Source: Candidatus Geothermarchaeota archaeon (GTDB taxonomy: Archaea > Thermoproteota > Nitrososphaeria > Geothermarchaeales > JDFR-13). From it: 64,000 nt of DNA. The DNA lies in contig WAKB01000001.1 in NCBI GenBank assembly GCA_015523545.1, positions 1 through 64,000 on the forward strand, read 5' to 3'. The notes under the pieces were generated by a model. That model did not search any database. It was not told the origin of the DNA and worked only from the letters and a program-made list of their open reading frames with translations. The translations under genes were made by a program, and so were the position numbers. Every line of letters starts with the position of its first letter. The stretch's first letter is position 1. Below, piece after piece: positions 17,024 to 26,164 of this stretch.

Positions 17024-17908
17024 TTAGAGGAACCCACTCAAGACGACCAGCGTCACACCCAGAGTGATGGTGGCGTTGGCCATGATAACTGGTCCCGTGA
17101 TCTCCTCATACCTCCTGTTTATCAGGTAGGAGAGCAGGAGTACCTGGAGGGGCATCGTGCTGAATATCGGTGATAACACGGTCACCCCTATGAAGAGGAG
17201 GGCTAGGTATCTGAATAGCTGTCCAAGATTCACGGTTACACCCGAGACGATATAGTAGGTTATGACCTCCCTGGATGCCCTCTCAATCCTGTCTCTGTGG
17301 ACATGGAAGGATATTAGGGTGGGGAGTGATGCCAGGTATGAGATGAAGAGCCCTGCATATGGATATGGATAGTTTGTCAGCCCATACCTAACCAGGTTTG
17401 TAGATATCGCGAACACCACCGTGGATAGGAGGCCAATCACGATACCCCTAAGATACCCCACATTCCCGAGATGGGTATATGCCAGGAGGAGTACACCAGC
17501 TGTGGAGATGAGTATTCCTAGCCCCTTCACCAGGTTAACAGTCTCCCCTAGGATAAAGACGGCGATCAGTATGGCGGAGATCTGGGTCAGTGTGACCACG
17601 GGGGTTGCGGATGTAGCCCCGGTTAGCTGGATAGCCTTGTAGTATAGGTACCTGCCTAGGATGAAGTGTAGGAGGCCTGCTGATGTGAATATGGCTATGA
17701 ATCCTGGATCAGGGCTTAGGAGGGCCCCTAATTCTCCGGAGAGTAGCGTCGCTACCAAGAACATCGGTATCCCGAATAGGGTTGCATAGGCCACGGCCTC
17801 GAATACATGGCCCTCGACGACTCCTCTTCTAGTGATAACTGTGTTCAGTGTGAAGAAGAGGGATGATGCGAAGCCTAGTCCTATACCTAGTGCATACCCC
17901 TCCAGCAA
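17024..17908 (-). CDS. DMT-superfamily (EamA) transporter
   Basis: 294 residues, ten membrane helices in two five-helix EamA repeats (LGFASSLFFTLNTVITRRGV opens the first, GIVIGLLSTVVFAISTNLVR the second). Usually exports metabolites or amino acids, or carries nucleotide-linked sugars; substrate unknown. It stands alone, sharing a 90-base divergent promoter region, with TATATATATT at 17951-17960, with the archaeosortase fusion gene. Confidence 0.83.
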   Translation of the reverse strand: MLEGYALGIGLGFASSLFFTLNTVITRRGVVEGHVFEAVAYATLFGIPMFLVATLLSGELGALLSPDPGFIAIFTSAGLLHFILGRYLYYKAIQLTGATSATPVVTLTQISAILIAVFILGETVNLVKGLGILISTAGVLLLAYTHLGNVGYLRGIVIGLLSTVVFAISTNLVRYGLTNYPYPYAGLFISYLASLPTLISFHVHRDRIERASREVITYYIVSGVTVNLGQLFRYLALLFIGVTVLSPIFSTMPLQVLLLSYLINRRYEEITGPVIMANATITLGVTLVVLSGFL

Positions 17909-17998
17909 GCCTCTCCCACCCTAGAGGCATAGAGGTTTAGCTAGTCATCCTATATATATTGAATACCCTAATCTAGGTGTAGCCCTGCATCGTATATA

Positions 17999-20524
17999 GT
18001 GGTCGAGATGGCCCGGGAGTGGAGGAGGATCCCACTACTATTCATCCCCATCCTACTATCCCTATACCCATATTATGACTATAGGACACTCCTCCACTCC
18101 CTGATAACAGGATCCGACCCGATATGGAGAATATTCGAGTCGAATCTATGGCCCAGCCCATCCCCCATAGAACTCATCCTATTCAAGTCCATAGACCCGG
18201 CCATAGTCTATGCATTCTCGGGAGCCCTCGTCTCCTATGCCCTACTCCGGGGCCTGGATACAAGGCTACTCCCAGGCTATAGCCTACTACTCCTGATGGG
18301 AGACCCATTAACCCCCCTTCTACATATAGCCATGAACCTGGGGAGGCGAGCCTCAGTAATAGGCCTTGCAGGCCTTATAATACATAGCCCCATAGCCGTA
18401 ATAGGCCTAATACTACTAGGGATACTCCCTAGGAGGGCTTTAATTCCTTCACTAGCCTCGATAGTACTACAATACGAGAGGTACTACACAGCTCTCGTAA
18501 ACCCAACTCCACAGGGTATACTACTGGGTATCCTAGTAGTGACGCTCCTCCTTTACATGGATAGGAGGCCCGGGCCATGGCTACTAACACCCATATATCC
18601 GGAGGCCTCCATAGCCTACAGGCCAGGTGATCGAGGGGGGAGAACCGCCCCAATTATTATAGCTATGGTCATCACTGGTCTAATCATCATTCAGCTCCCC
18701 ATCAACCCTGGGCTTAACGGGGGGCTCGACGAGTTTATAGCCAGCAGTATAAGGGATGATGCTGTCCTACTCCTAAGCGACGACCCCACCCTTGTGGCGG
18801 CTCTACAGGGTATGGGGATATACACCTACCTCTATGGAGACGCTATGGACTGGAACTGGAGCGACCGGGAAGAGATCGAGAAGAGGCTATGGGACGCTAT
18901 ATGGACCATGATGAGGTTTGGATACAGATACATAGTCCTAGAGAAGCCCGAGGAGCTGGCCTACTGGATAAGCCCAGCCCATTTCAACGAGTATAAATAC
19001 CCGGTGAGGGAGGACACCACCAGGTACATAATAATACTTGAGAGGAGAGGCCTCCCAGGCGGGGCTCCCCACTACATGGTGACCGACTTCACACCCGTAA
19101 CCAGCCTTGAGAGGTTCTATGACTGGACATGGAGCAACGTATCTATAGATGTAGAGGTATCCGGGGAATGGATCACCATATCATCGGACAGGGCCTACGA
19201 GGCATACATCCACCTAAACAACGTTTCGAGCTACTCCGGACTCATATTCATGGCTGGGGACGGGCCAGTCGAGAGCATCGAGGTATACAGTCTCAAGGAT
19301 GGGGTCCTCAACAGCCTCTGGGAGTCCGGCAGACTATTGTCAGGAATAGTCGTACCCCTGGAGCTAGACCTATCTAGTGTAGAGACCCTCGTATTCAAGG
19401 TGGAGGCCAAGGGGGATAGAGCCATCAAGCTAGGACTATACGGCGGTGGAGAGCTCCTAGAGGTGGAGAGGGAGGGCGGCATAGTCAGGGTATCGCCCAA
19501 CGAGGGGTTGAGGGAGGTGAGATACAGACCGATCGACGGCTCACCAGAAGATGGTGGGAAGCTAGGCCTAAATATCCAGCTACTCAGTCTAATCCTGGTG
19601 CTCGCCGCTCCGTTCATACCTATAGAGAGGTATTACATCCTAGGATCTCCGCTAAAGCTGGACACTAGGGAGCTCATGCTGTTCATAGTCCTGGGCCCAG
19701 CCCTACTCTACATAGCCATCCCCGATATGTTAGAGGTGAGCTGGATAGGTGCCGGGGTATTTGTGATAGCCCTGACTATGTATATCCTCAACTATATTGA
19801 TGAGGAGGGCCTAGGCGAGACTGGACACACCACTATACTGGCGTTGATGCCCCTAGCCTCCCTACTAACATACCTGGTTAAGCTCCAATATGGAGATGTC
19901 TTCGACCTGATAGGGGATTTCTGGAGGAACAGGGCGTTATACGCCACGATCGACGCTGGGATATACTCAGTATTCCTGACGCTCACAGCTATATACATAG
20001 GTGGCTGGAGAATGCGTATCCTAGCTCCTGGGCTATACCTGGGCCTAAGCACAGTGGCATTCATAACCGACCTCTCGAGGAGTTCAAACCCTGTCCTCCA
20101 AGCGGTTCTCGAGGCCAATGTATACCTGGTCGACCTAACGATGGAGCTATTAGGCTATAGGGTGGAGTATGTCTATACAACGCTGGGATACCCACTCTAC
20201 CTCTTCGAGGGAACCAGGCTACTAACTGTAGTCATCTTGGCATGGCCATGTGCAGGCGTGACAGGCCTCTTCCTCTTCACCGGCTACGTATCGACACTTA
20301 GAGACATCTACCTCAGGAGTAGGGAGCCTATATCCTGGCTAGCCGTAGCAGCCGGCCTACTGGGCACTTTCTTACTCAACATAGCTAGGGTGGATGCTAT
20401 CCTCCTACTACAGATATTCTATGGCGTAGACGCTGCAGAGCTATTCCACAGCACAGCCTACGAGTTCATATTCCTGGCCTGGCTTGCCATCTACTGGCTT
20501 ATATACAGAATGCTTAGGCGCTAA
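17999..20524 (+). CDS. Archaeosortase/exosortase-family membrane protein with large N-terminal extension
   Basis: 841 residues (GTG 17999; ATG 18008 is the alternative). Residues about 10-235 carry some eight hydrophobic segments, 240-525 form a soluble, mostly beta domain outside the membrane, and 530-838 hold about eight more helices. The last 100 residues carry the exosortase/archaeosortase triad in order: Cys751 in WPCAGVTGLF, Arg797 in LLNIARV and His817 in LFHSTAYEF. Typical archaeosortases are about 200-320 residues and cleave C-terminal sorting tails, passing the protein to a lipid or other acceptor. The N-terminal part is unfamiliar to me. The 3' end overlaps a convergent tail-anchored protein. 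Confidence 0.7.
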   Translation: MVEMAREWRRIPLLFIPILLSLYPYYDYRTLLHSLITGSDPIWRIFESNLWPSPSPIELILFKSIDPAIVYAFSGALVSYALLRGLDTRLLPGYSLLLLMGDPLTPLLHIAMNLGRRASVIGLAGLIIHSPIAVIGLILLGILPRRALIPSLASIVLQYERYYTALVNPTPQGILLGILVVTLLLYMDRRPGPWLLTPIYPEASIAYRPGDRGGRTAPIIIAMVITGLIIIQLPINPGLNGGLDEFIASSIRDDAVLLLSDDPTLVAALQGMGIYTYLYGDAMDWNWSDREEIEKRLWDAIWTMMRFGYRYIVLEKPEELAYWISPAHFNEYKYPVREDTTRYIIILERRGLPGGAPHYMVTDFTPVTSLERFYDWTWSNVSIDVEVSGEWITISSDRAYEAYIHLNNVSSYSGLIFMAGDGPVESIEVYSLKDGVLNSLWESGRLLSGIVVPLELDLSSVETLVFKVEAKGDRAIKLGLYGGGELLEVEREGGIVRVSPNEGLREVRYRPIDGSPEDGGKLGLNIQLLSLILVLAAPFIPIERYYILGSPLKLDTRELMLFIVLGPALLYIAIPDMLEVSWIGAGVFVIALTMYILNYIDEEGLGETGHTTILALMPLASLLTYLVKLQYGDVFDLIGDFWRNRALYATIDAGIYSVFLTLTAIYIGGWRMRILAPGLYLGLSTVAFITDLSRSSNPVLQAVLEANVYLVDLTMELLGYRVEYVYTTLGYPLYLFEGTRLLTVVILAWPCAGVTGLFLFTGYVSTLRDIYLRSREPISWLAVAAGLLGTFLLNIARVDAILLLQIFYGVDAAELFHSTAYEFIFLAWLAIYWLIYRMLRR

Positions 20525-21027
20525 CCAACCAAAATAGTATATACCAGGTAGAAGACAACCGTAGATATTAGGGTCGAGATCGCTGCCAACCATACAGGTG
20601 AGATCCTGGCAGGCTTGAGAATCCTACCACGGGGACGGATAGGGAGCCTCCGCCTATCCATATCCCTAAATTCCCTACCCCATGATATCTGCTCAGCCTG
20701 TCTTGAGGGCTGGGGAATAGTGACTGTGAAAGGCTCGATACATGGGGCCTTCTCAAGCTCTATCCTAAGCTGATCCATATACCTATGAACCGTGGGAAAC
20801 CTGCTCCTAGTTACAACCCTCTCGAGATCCTCCTTATGACAGGCCAGCCTGTCTAAGAGGCCTCTAAGCCTAAGACTTTCAAAGAAAGTTGGGACTAGGG
20901 AGGGATCCTCCTCTTCAACCATCTCGATAGCTGTATCCAGCTTGATTAGGAATCCATCCAGGCTATAGGTAAGCTCATGGGCCTGCCTAATATACTCTAT
21001 AGCCTCATCCAACCTGGATCCCTCCAT
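20521..21027 (-). CDS. Helical protein with C-terminal membrane anchor, unknown
   Basis: 168 residues. Charged, helical N-terminal region (EAIEYIRQAHELTYSLDGFL, then Glu-rich), a Pro/basic segment near residues 120-140, and one hydrophobic helix at the very C-terminus (WLAAISTLISTVVFYLVYTI) with almost no tail. The bulk should be cytoplasmic if tail-anchored. TATA-like GTTTATATAC about 55 bases upstream and GAGGTG before the ATG support the start. It converges on the archaeosortase gene with a 4-base overlap. No family recognised. Confidence 0.6.
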   Translation of the reverse strand: MEGSRLDEAIEYIRQAHELTYSLDGFLIKLDTAIEMVEEEDPSLVPTFFESLRLRGLLDRLACHKEDLERVVTRSRFPTVHRYMDQLRIELEKAPCIEPFTVTIPQPSRQAEQISWGREFRDMDRRRLPIRPRGRILKPARISPVWLAAISTLISTVVFYLVYTILVG

Positions 21028-21256
21028 CTATCTCCACACCTCAATAATTAGTGTCCACTATATACTGCGGGGGCTAGGTATATAAACCATCATATATCTT
21101 TTCAGTCCAATGATAGAGGCTGCATAAGCACACATTCAACTACAGCTCCACTGAACAGTGATGGAGGGCTACCACTTTAGACTTCCGAATATTTATATAG
21201 TATAGCCATCCATCAAATAGAGACTGGAGCAGAGGAGCCTAGACGGTGCCTAAGAT

Positions 21257-22249
21257 ATGGATAAGGCCATAATTGTTAGGAATCTGAGAAAGGTGTATGA
21301 GGGAGGGGTAGTCGCTGTAGATGATGTGTCCTTCGAGGTGGAGCGAGGTGAGATATTCGGCTTTCTAGGCCCAAATGGGGCGGGGAAGACCACAACCATA
21401 AACATTTTGACAACCCTAATCCCACCAACATCTGGGGAGGCATATGTAGGGGGATACAAGGTTGGTGATCAGGATGATAAGATAAGGAAGGCTATAGGTC
21501 TAGTTCCCCAAGAGTTGACCGCCGATGACGAACTAACTGGATGGGAAAACATCTATCTACAGGGAAGCCTCTACGGACTATCAAGGAGCGAGATAAGGAG
21601 AGAGGGTGAGGAGCTGCTAGAGATGGTTGGCCTCGAAGAGGCTGCTGATAGACTGGTCAGAACCTATAGCGGGGGGATGAGGAGGCGTCTAGAGCTGGTT
21701 ATGGGACTAATCCATAAGCCGGATATACTCTTCCTGGATGAGCCAACCCTAGGGCTAGACGTACAGACAAGAGCCCAGCTATGGAACCATATAAGACGTG
21801 TGCGTAGTGAGTATGACATGACGATATTTATGACAACTCACTATATGGACGAGGCCGACAAGCTCTGTGACAGGATAGCGATTATAGACCATGGTAGGAT
21901 AAAGGCTATAGGCACACCCGAAGAGCTAAAACGTATGGTTGAGGGGGATCTCGTAATAATAAGGACTGTGAATGGCTCGCCCCTAGAGGTAAGCCTCGAT
22001 GGGATCCCAGGCCTAAAAGACTATACCATAGACGGCTCTGAGATAAGGGTACGTGTTGAGGAGGGTGAGAAGGCCACTCCAGCTATTATCGAGAGCCTCG
22101 TCTCAAAGGGCTATAGGATAAGGAGTGTCGAGCTTGTAAGGCCCAGTCTTGAGCAGGTATTCCTAACACTGACTGGACGGAGCATTAGGGAGGAGGAGGC
22201 GCTGGACACGATAAGCTACCGGGTTATGATGAGAAGGAGGAGGGGATAG
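21257..22249 (+). CDS. ABC exporter ATPase (DrrA-like)
   Basis: 330 residues. Walker A GPNGAGKTTT near residue 40, Q-loop VPQELTADDELT, signature YSGGMRRRLELVMGL, Walker B ILFLDEPTLGLD, H-loop TTHYMDEAD, and a C-terminal DUF4162-like region ending EQVFLTLTGRSI, as in daunorubicin-type exporters. Partner permease starts 2 bases after the stop. TATA-like ATATTTATATAG near 21189-21200 precedes a leader of about 30 bases. Substrate unknown. Confidence 0.92.
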   Translation: MDKAIIVRNLRKVYEGGVVAVDDVSFEVERGEIFGFLGPNGAGKTTTINILTTLIPPTSGEAYVGGYKVGDQDDKIRKAIGLVPQELTADDELTGWENIYLQGSLYGLSRSEIRREGEELLEMVGLEEAADRLVRTYSGGMRRRLELVMGLIHKPDILFLDEPTLGLDVQTRAQLWNHIRRVRSEYDMTIFMTTHYMDEADKLCDRIAIIDHGRIKAIGTPEELKRMVEGDLVIIRTVNGSPLEVSLDGIPGLKDYTIDGSEIRVRVEEGEKATPAIIESLVSKGYRIRSVELVRPSLEQVFLTLTGRSIREEEALDTISYRVMMRRRRG

Positions 22250-22251
22250 GG

Positions 22252-23085
22252 ATGAGCGGTGCGTTATGGGCATTGACGGAGAGGGAGATCAAGAAGTGGT
22301 ATAGGAGGAGGATAGCCATAGTATTCACCTTCATAACACCACTCATGTGGCTAGCTCTCTTTGGGAAGTCCTTCAACCTACTCAACCTATTCAGAGCCCC
22401 TGACGACCTACCGCCAGATATCGTTAGGACAGTACAGGAGGTTATAGACTCTATAATCATCAGGGCCTTCGGGACAACCGACTACTTCACCTACGTGGCT
22501 ACAGGCATGTTCACAGTCTTCATACTATTCACCTCGATGTTCAGCGGTATGAGCCTGATATTCGATAGGAGGCTCGGATTCCTAAACAGGCTCCTCGTAT
22601 CACCAGTCAAGAGGGAGACTATCTATCTAAGCAGGGTACTTGCAACGGTTATAAGGAGCATACTACAGTTCACGGGACTATTCATTATAGCGGTAGCCCT
22701 GGGGATAAACCTCGGGCCGGGGGTCGGGCCAATACATATACTCCTAACCTATCTAAACCTGGCCCTCGTGGCGTACATCTTCAGCAGCATATTCATCTCG
22801 ATGATGCTCAGGGTTACGGAGCACGACACAGCCATCTCCGTGGCAAACCTACTCAACCTACCACTTATGTTCGCGAGTAACAGTATATTCCCAGAGGAGC
22901 AGATGCCTAGCTGGCTAAAGACAGTTGCCCTCCTAAACCCCATATCCCATAGCAACGAGGTGGTTAGAACCCTACTGGTTATGGGTAGCCTAGAGATACC
23001 TATGACCAGCCTGGCCTATCTACTAGTCCTAGCACTAGTATCCACAGTCATGGGCCTCTATCTAAGTAGGAGATATCTTAGGTGA
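22252..23085 (+). CDS. ABC-2 exporter permease (DrrB-like)
   Basis: 277 residues with six membrane helices and the ABC-2 signature around SLIFDRRLGFLNRLLVSPVKR (residues about 102-122), where the permease contacts the ATPase, and the closing pattern LLNPISHSNEVVRTLL. Two bases separate it from the ATPase gene, so both form one operon. Typical size for DrrB-type subunits of drug, lipid or polysaccharide exporters. Confidence 0.9.
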   Translation: MSGALWALTEREIKKWYRRRIAIVFTFITPLMWLALFGKSFNLLNLFRAPDDLPPDIVRTVQEVIDSIIIRAFGTTDYFTYVATGMFTVFILFTSMFSGMSLIFDRRLGFLNRLLVSPVKRETIYLSRVLATVIRSILQFTGLFIIAVALGINLGPGVGPIHILLTYLNLALVAYIFSSIFISMMLRVTEHDTAISVANLLNLPLMFASNSIFPEEQMPSWLKTVALLNPISHSNEVVRTLLVMGSLEIPMTSLAYLLVLALVSTVMGLYLSRRYLR

Positions 23086-23088
23086 GGA

Positions 23089-24855
23089 CTATCTCGAGTG
23101 TAGAGGTATGGGCGGCTTCCTAGCGAGGTAGATCGCCAGGCATACCAGGAATACGGCTACGCTTACCAGTATCGTGGCTGCACCTGCATTCACGTTGGAG
23201 TAGTAGCTCAGGTAGTACCCAACGATACCGCTGAAGACACCTATAGAGACGCTTATACCGATATACTGCCTAGGCCTCCTACTAACCAGGTACGCAGCGG
23301 ATGGAGGGACTATGAGGGCGGCAATAGCGGGTATAGCGCCTATCGACATGAAGGCAGATACCGTGGATATGGCTAGGAGTAGGAGTAGGGCATAGTGTAT
23401 AAGGCCTATCCTCACACCCATCGAGATTGCGGAGACGGGGTCAATAGCGTATAACAGGAGATGCCTGTGGAAGAGGAGGAGTAGAACCCCTATACCCAGG
23501 GCTGATAATACTGCCCTAGTCATCATCTCACTGGAGACAGCCGTTACATCGGCGAAGAGCACATCTTCAAGGGATATGTTGACACCCCCCATTGTAGAGA
23601 TTATAAGCGTGGCAATAGCAAGCATGGAGGTGAAGGATATAGCTATTATCACGTCAGCCCTTAGAGTGGTCACCCTCTCCAGCGTACCCACCGTAAACGC
23701 TATGAATAGCCCTATCAATAAGGCTCCAAGGTAGAAGTCCATCGCCAGGAGATAAGCCATAAGAAGGCCGACTATAGCCCCATGCCCAAGAGCATCGCTG
23801 AATATCGACCAGCCCCTAAGTACGGCATATGCACCCACAGCCGACGTCATAGCCATGAGTACGACGAGAGTTAGGAACCCCCTCTTCAGGAAGTCATAGG
23901 CGAGGGGTTTTAGGAGGGGGTTATCTATACTCGCTACTTCTATAGCCACCTCTCCAGCCCCCTCTAGGAGGGCCTCCCTAATCACCTCGGTGTTCCACCT
24001 AATCATCTCGACATAGCTGTAGACACCGTAATCCGGGGCTAGACTCTCAAGGACGACGAAGCCATATGTCTCCAGACCGGCCTCCTCCGCTAGTGTCTCA
24101 ACAACCTCCCTAAGGGTAGTGCCCATCTCCTCATACTCGATGATTATTACTACCTCACCACTCAGAACCACATCCTCGAACTGCTCCACAACCCAGGCAG
24201 TGGCTGGCTCATATACACCAGCCGCCCCAGTTATATAACCAGCAACCTCTAATCCATACCTCTCCGCATAATACATCAAACCGTTCCTAACCGTGAATAT
24301 TGACCTAGTGGGCAGCCCGGGGTGGGAGAGCATGTCTAGAACCCATGCGTCAAGACTCTCCAGCTCATCGAGATACCTATCCGCATTCTCCATGTAGACC
24401 TCTTCATACTGTGGAGCCAAGTCGGAGAAGAGGCTGGCCAGCTCCTCCACCAGCCTCATGGTGAGGCTTACATCGTGCCAGAAATATGGGTTTTCATAGA
24501 CCCTAGGCTCATACCTAACCACGAGGTCAAGGATGCTCAACACCCCCTCCCCATCCCTAAGTCCAGCGACGTTACTAGCTATGGCCAGCTCGGAGCCATA
24601 CCCTACATATAGGAATAGATCCGCTAGGTAGGCCTTCTCGGAGTCGGAGGGGGTGAACTCATAGGTTGAGGCGTGCCTCCCGGGACGTAGGAGGCTCTCG
24701 GCATAGCCATACTCACCCAGTATGTTCCCAGCAATGTCCGAGATGAAGGGGTAGGTCGTCACTACATATAGTCCCTCAGGCCTAGTCTGGACAGGATCGC
24801 CCACGGCTAGGAGGGCTATGAATACCGCCATGGAAACATATACCCATGTCCTCAT
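23089..24855 (-). CDS. Fused metal-binding protein and ABC-3 permease (ZnuA-ZnuB type)
   Basis: 588 residues. Signal segment at residues 4-20, then a TroA/ZnuA-like binding domain to about 305: YVVTTYPFISDIAGNILG, metal-ligand regions GRHASTYEFTPSD (His near 61) and FWHDVSLTMRLVEEL, and the C-lobe pattern APDYGVYSYVEMIRWN. From about 310 to the end come eight or nine helices of the ABC-3 family with GWSIFSDALGHGAIVG and SMGVRIGLI. The two parts are normally separate genes. The ATPase gene lies 7 bases upstream. Mn is the likely substrate, because an MntR-type gene heads the cluster; Zn is possible. Confidence 0.87.
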   Translation of the reverse strand: MRTWVYVSMAVFIALLAVGDPVQTRPEGLYVVTTYPFISDIAGNILGEYGYAESLLRPGRHASTYEFTPSDSEKAYLADLFLYVGYGSELAIASNVAGLRDGEGVLSILDLVVRYEPRVYENPYFWHDVSLTMRLVEELASLFSDLAPQYEEVYMENADRYLDELESLDAWVLDMLSHPGLPTRSIFTVRNGLMYYAERYGLEVAGYITGAAGVYEPATAWVVEQFEDVVLSGEVVIIIEYEEMGTTLREVVETLAEEAGLETYGFVVLESLAPDYGVYSYVEMIRWNTEVIREALLEGAGEVAIEVASIDNPLLKPLAYDFLKRGFLTLVVLMAMTSAVGAYAVLRGWSIFSDALGHGAIVGLLMAYLLAMDFYLGALLIGLFIAFTVGTLERVTTLRADVIIAISFTSMLAIATLIISTMGGVNISLEDVLFADVTAVSSEMMTRAVLSALGIGVLLLLFHRHLLLYAIDPVSAISMGVRIGLIHYALLLLLAISTVSAFMSIGAIPAIAALIVPPSAAYLVSRRPRQYIGISVSIGVFSGIVGYYLSYYSNVNAGAATILVSVAVFLVCLAIYLARKPPIPLHSR

Positions 24856-24862
24856 GGAGCAC

Positions 24863-25585
24863 TCACCTATAGGCCTCCTCCAACACCTCCCTACGTAGAA
24901 CCTCGCCTGGAGGCCCGATCCTCACGATCCCATGCCTGAAGAGAATCACCCTATCGATCTCCTCCCCATCAGATATGTGATGCTCAGTAAGGATGACGAG
25001 CTTGCCACGCCCCTTCTCCTCCTCGAGAACCTTCATGATCCTCTCCTCGGAGGGGAAGTCGATGGACTCGAAGGGCTCGTCGAGGATATAGATTGTTGGG
25101 TCCTGGGCAAGTGCACGGGCTATCATGGCACGGGCCAGCTGCCCACCAGATACCTCCGAGAGCCTATAGTCACGCCTATCCCATAGGCCAACCCTCCTGA
25201 GAGCCTCCTCAACCATCCTATGATCCTCATCACTAGGCCTGGCTAGGAGGGGTAGCCTAGGATACCTACCCATCATGACGAAGTCGTAGAGGGTGATTGG
25301 TGCGTATATGTTCACCTCGTCGAGCTGGGGCACATAGCCTATCTCCCTCCTGACACCCGGATCCCTCACCGGGTCACGGCCAAGCACGGACACAATGCCC
25401 GATACGGGCTTGACAAGGCCGAGTATAGTCTTGACCAGAGTGGTCTTCCCACCCCCGTTGGGACCAGCTATCAAGACAATCTCGCCGGGATATAGCTCGA
25501 GGCTGAGGTTCCTAAACACGGGGCCGTTCCTATCACTATACTTCACAGTCACGTCTCTGAGAACTATGTATGGCTCCCGGGTCAT
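24863..25585 (-). CDS. Metal ABC transporter ATPase (ZnuC/MntB type)
   Basis: 240 residues. Walker A GPNGGGKTTL, Q-loop YVPQLDEVN, signature VSGGQLARAMIARALA, Walker B IYILDEPFESID, H-loop TEHH. It powers the fused binding protein-permease encoded 7 bases downstream. The ATG at 25585 has no ribosome site and follows a TATA box (TTTAAATA, minus strand, 25614-25621) by about 30 bases, so the transcript is leaderless or nearly so. Candidate MntR sites flank that TATA box. Confidence 0.92.
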   Translation of the reverse strand: MTREPYIVLRDVTVKYSDRNGPVFRNLSLELYPGEIVLIAGPNGGGKTTLVKTILGLVKPVSGIVSVLGRDPVRDPGVRREIGYVPQLDEVNIYAPITLYDFVMMGRYPRLPLLARPSDEDHRMVEEALRRVGLWDRRDYRLSEVSGGQLARAMIARALAQDPTIYILDEPFESIDFPSEERIMKVLEEEKGRGKLVILTEHHISDGEEIDRVILFRHGIVRIGPPGEVLRREVLEEAYR

Positions 25586-25605
25586 CCCAATATAGAGTCT
25601 AGTGT

Positions 25606-25641
25606 TTTAGGCTTATTTAAACTTTTTTACCTAGGCTAAAA
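25606..25641 (-). promoter_or_regulatory. Metal-transporter promoter with MntR-type operator candidates
   Basis: TATA box TTTAAATA (minus strand, 25614-25621). Upstream of it lies a near-palindrome TTTTACCTAGGCTAAAA (plus strand, 25625-25641) and overlapping its downstream side TTTAGGCTTA (25606-25615). Both carry TAGGCT, and similar sequence recurs before the mntR gene. Sites on both sides of the TATA box would let a metal-loaded MntR block TBP/TFB binding. Confidence 0.5.
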
Positions 25642-25647
25642 GACCCA

Positions 25648-26016
25648 CTAATCCCTAGTTTCCATACACTTCTTGAGGAACATGTATAGCTTCTCAATCG
25701 TCTCGTCGGAGAGGAAGTGTTCAGCCAGCTCCGCCTCGATATTGGCACGCTCCTCATCAACCCCCAGAGCCAGGAATAGTTCTAGGAGCATACCATGCCT
25801 CCTCGATATCCTGCTAGCCAGCTCCTCACCCCTCCTCGTGAGCTTCGGATTCCTGTATCGCCTATACTCGACAAGGCCCTTCTCCTCCAGCCTCTTCAAC
25901 ATGTTGGTGACTGATGCCGGGGTGACCCCTAGTATCCTGGCTATATCGGTTGGCTGGGCATATCCATGGCTCTTCTCCAGCTCATAGATAACCTCTATAT
26001 AGTCCTCCTCAGCCAT
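25648..26016 (-). CDS. mntR: Manganese-responsive DtxR/MntR-family repressor
   Basis: 122 residues from ATG 26016; the frame extends to a TTG at 26079, but MAEEDYIEV matches the family N-terminus. Winged helix at residues 5-60 (SVTNMLKRLEEKGLV recognition region) and dimerisation/metal domain after. All six manganese ligands of B. subtilis MntR align with a constant offset: Asp5, Glu8, His74, Glu96, Glu99, His100 (MntR D8, E11, H77, E99, E102, H103). Asp5 in place of Met favours Mn over Fe. There is no SH3-like third domain. Directly upstream of the metal ABC operon on the same strand, it should repress it when Mn is sufficient. Confidence 0.88.
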   Translation of the reverse strand: MAEEDYIEVIYELEKSHGYAQPTDIARILGVTPASVTNMLKRLEEKGLVEYRRYRNPKLTRRGEELASRISRRHGMLLELFLALGVDEERANIEAELAEHFLSDETIEKLYMFLKKCMETRD

Positions 26017-26137
26017 CGAGGCGAACCTCTTCTTCCTCCTATGAGCCTCCGCGAGGAGCTCCAGCCTATCCCTAGGCAACCCGGGACACCACCAAAATAT
26101 TCCTGGGGCTATCCCTATATCACAATCTATAGTCTTG

Positions 26138-26164
26138 TCCTAAGCTTATTCCTTCTAGGCTTGG
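26138..26164. promoter_or_regulatory. Divergent mntR / DUF1122-like promoter region with TAGGCT motif
   Basis: TCCTAAGCTTATT (26138-26150) and TTCTAGGCTTGG (26153-26164) resemble the TAGGCTTA half-sites of the metal-transporter promoter, and the AATAAGCTTA stretch on the minus strand could serve as the mntR TATA region. This supports self-regulation of mntR and possible joint control of the divergent gene at 26165. Confidence 0.35.

Noticed and set aside
21105-21180. Possible C/D guide RNA with ATGATAG, CTGA and GTGATGG
   Set aside because: The first C-like box is over 40 bases from CTGA and there is no final D box or closing stem, so it fails the C/D layout.
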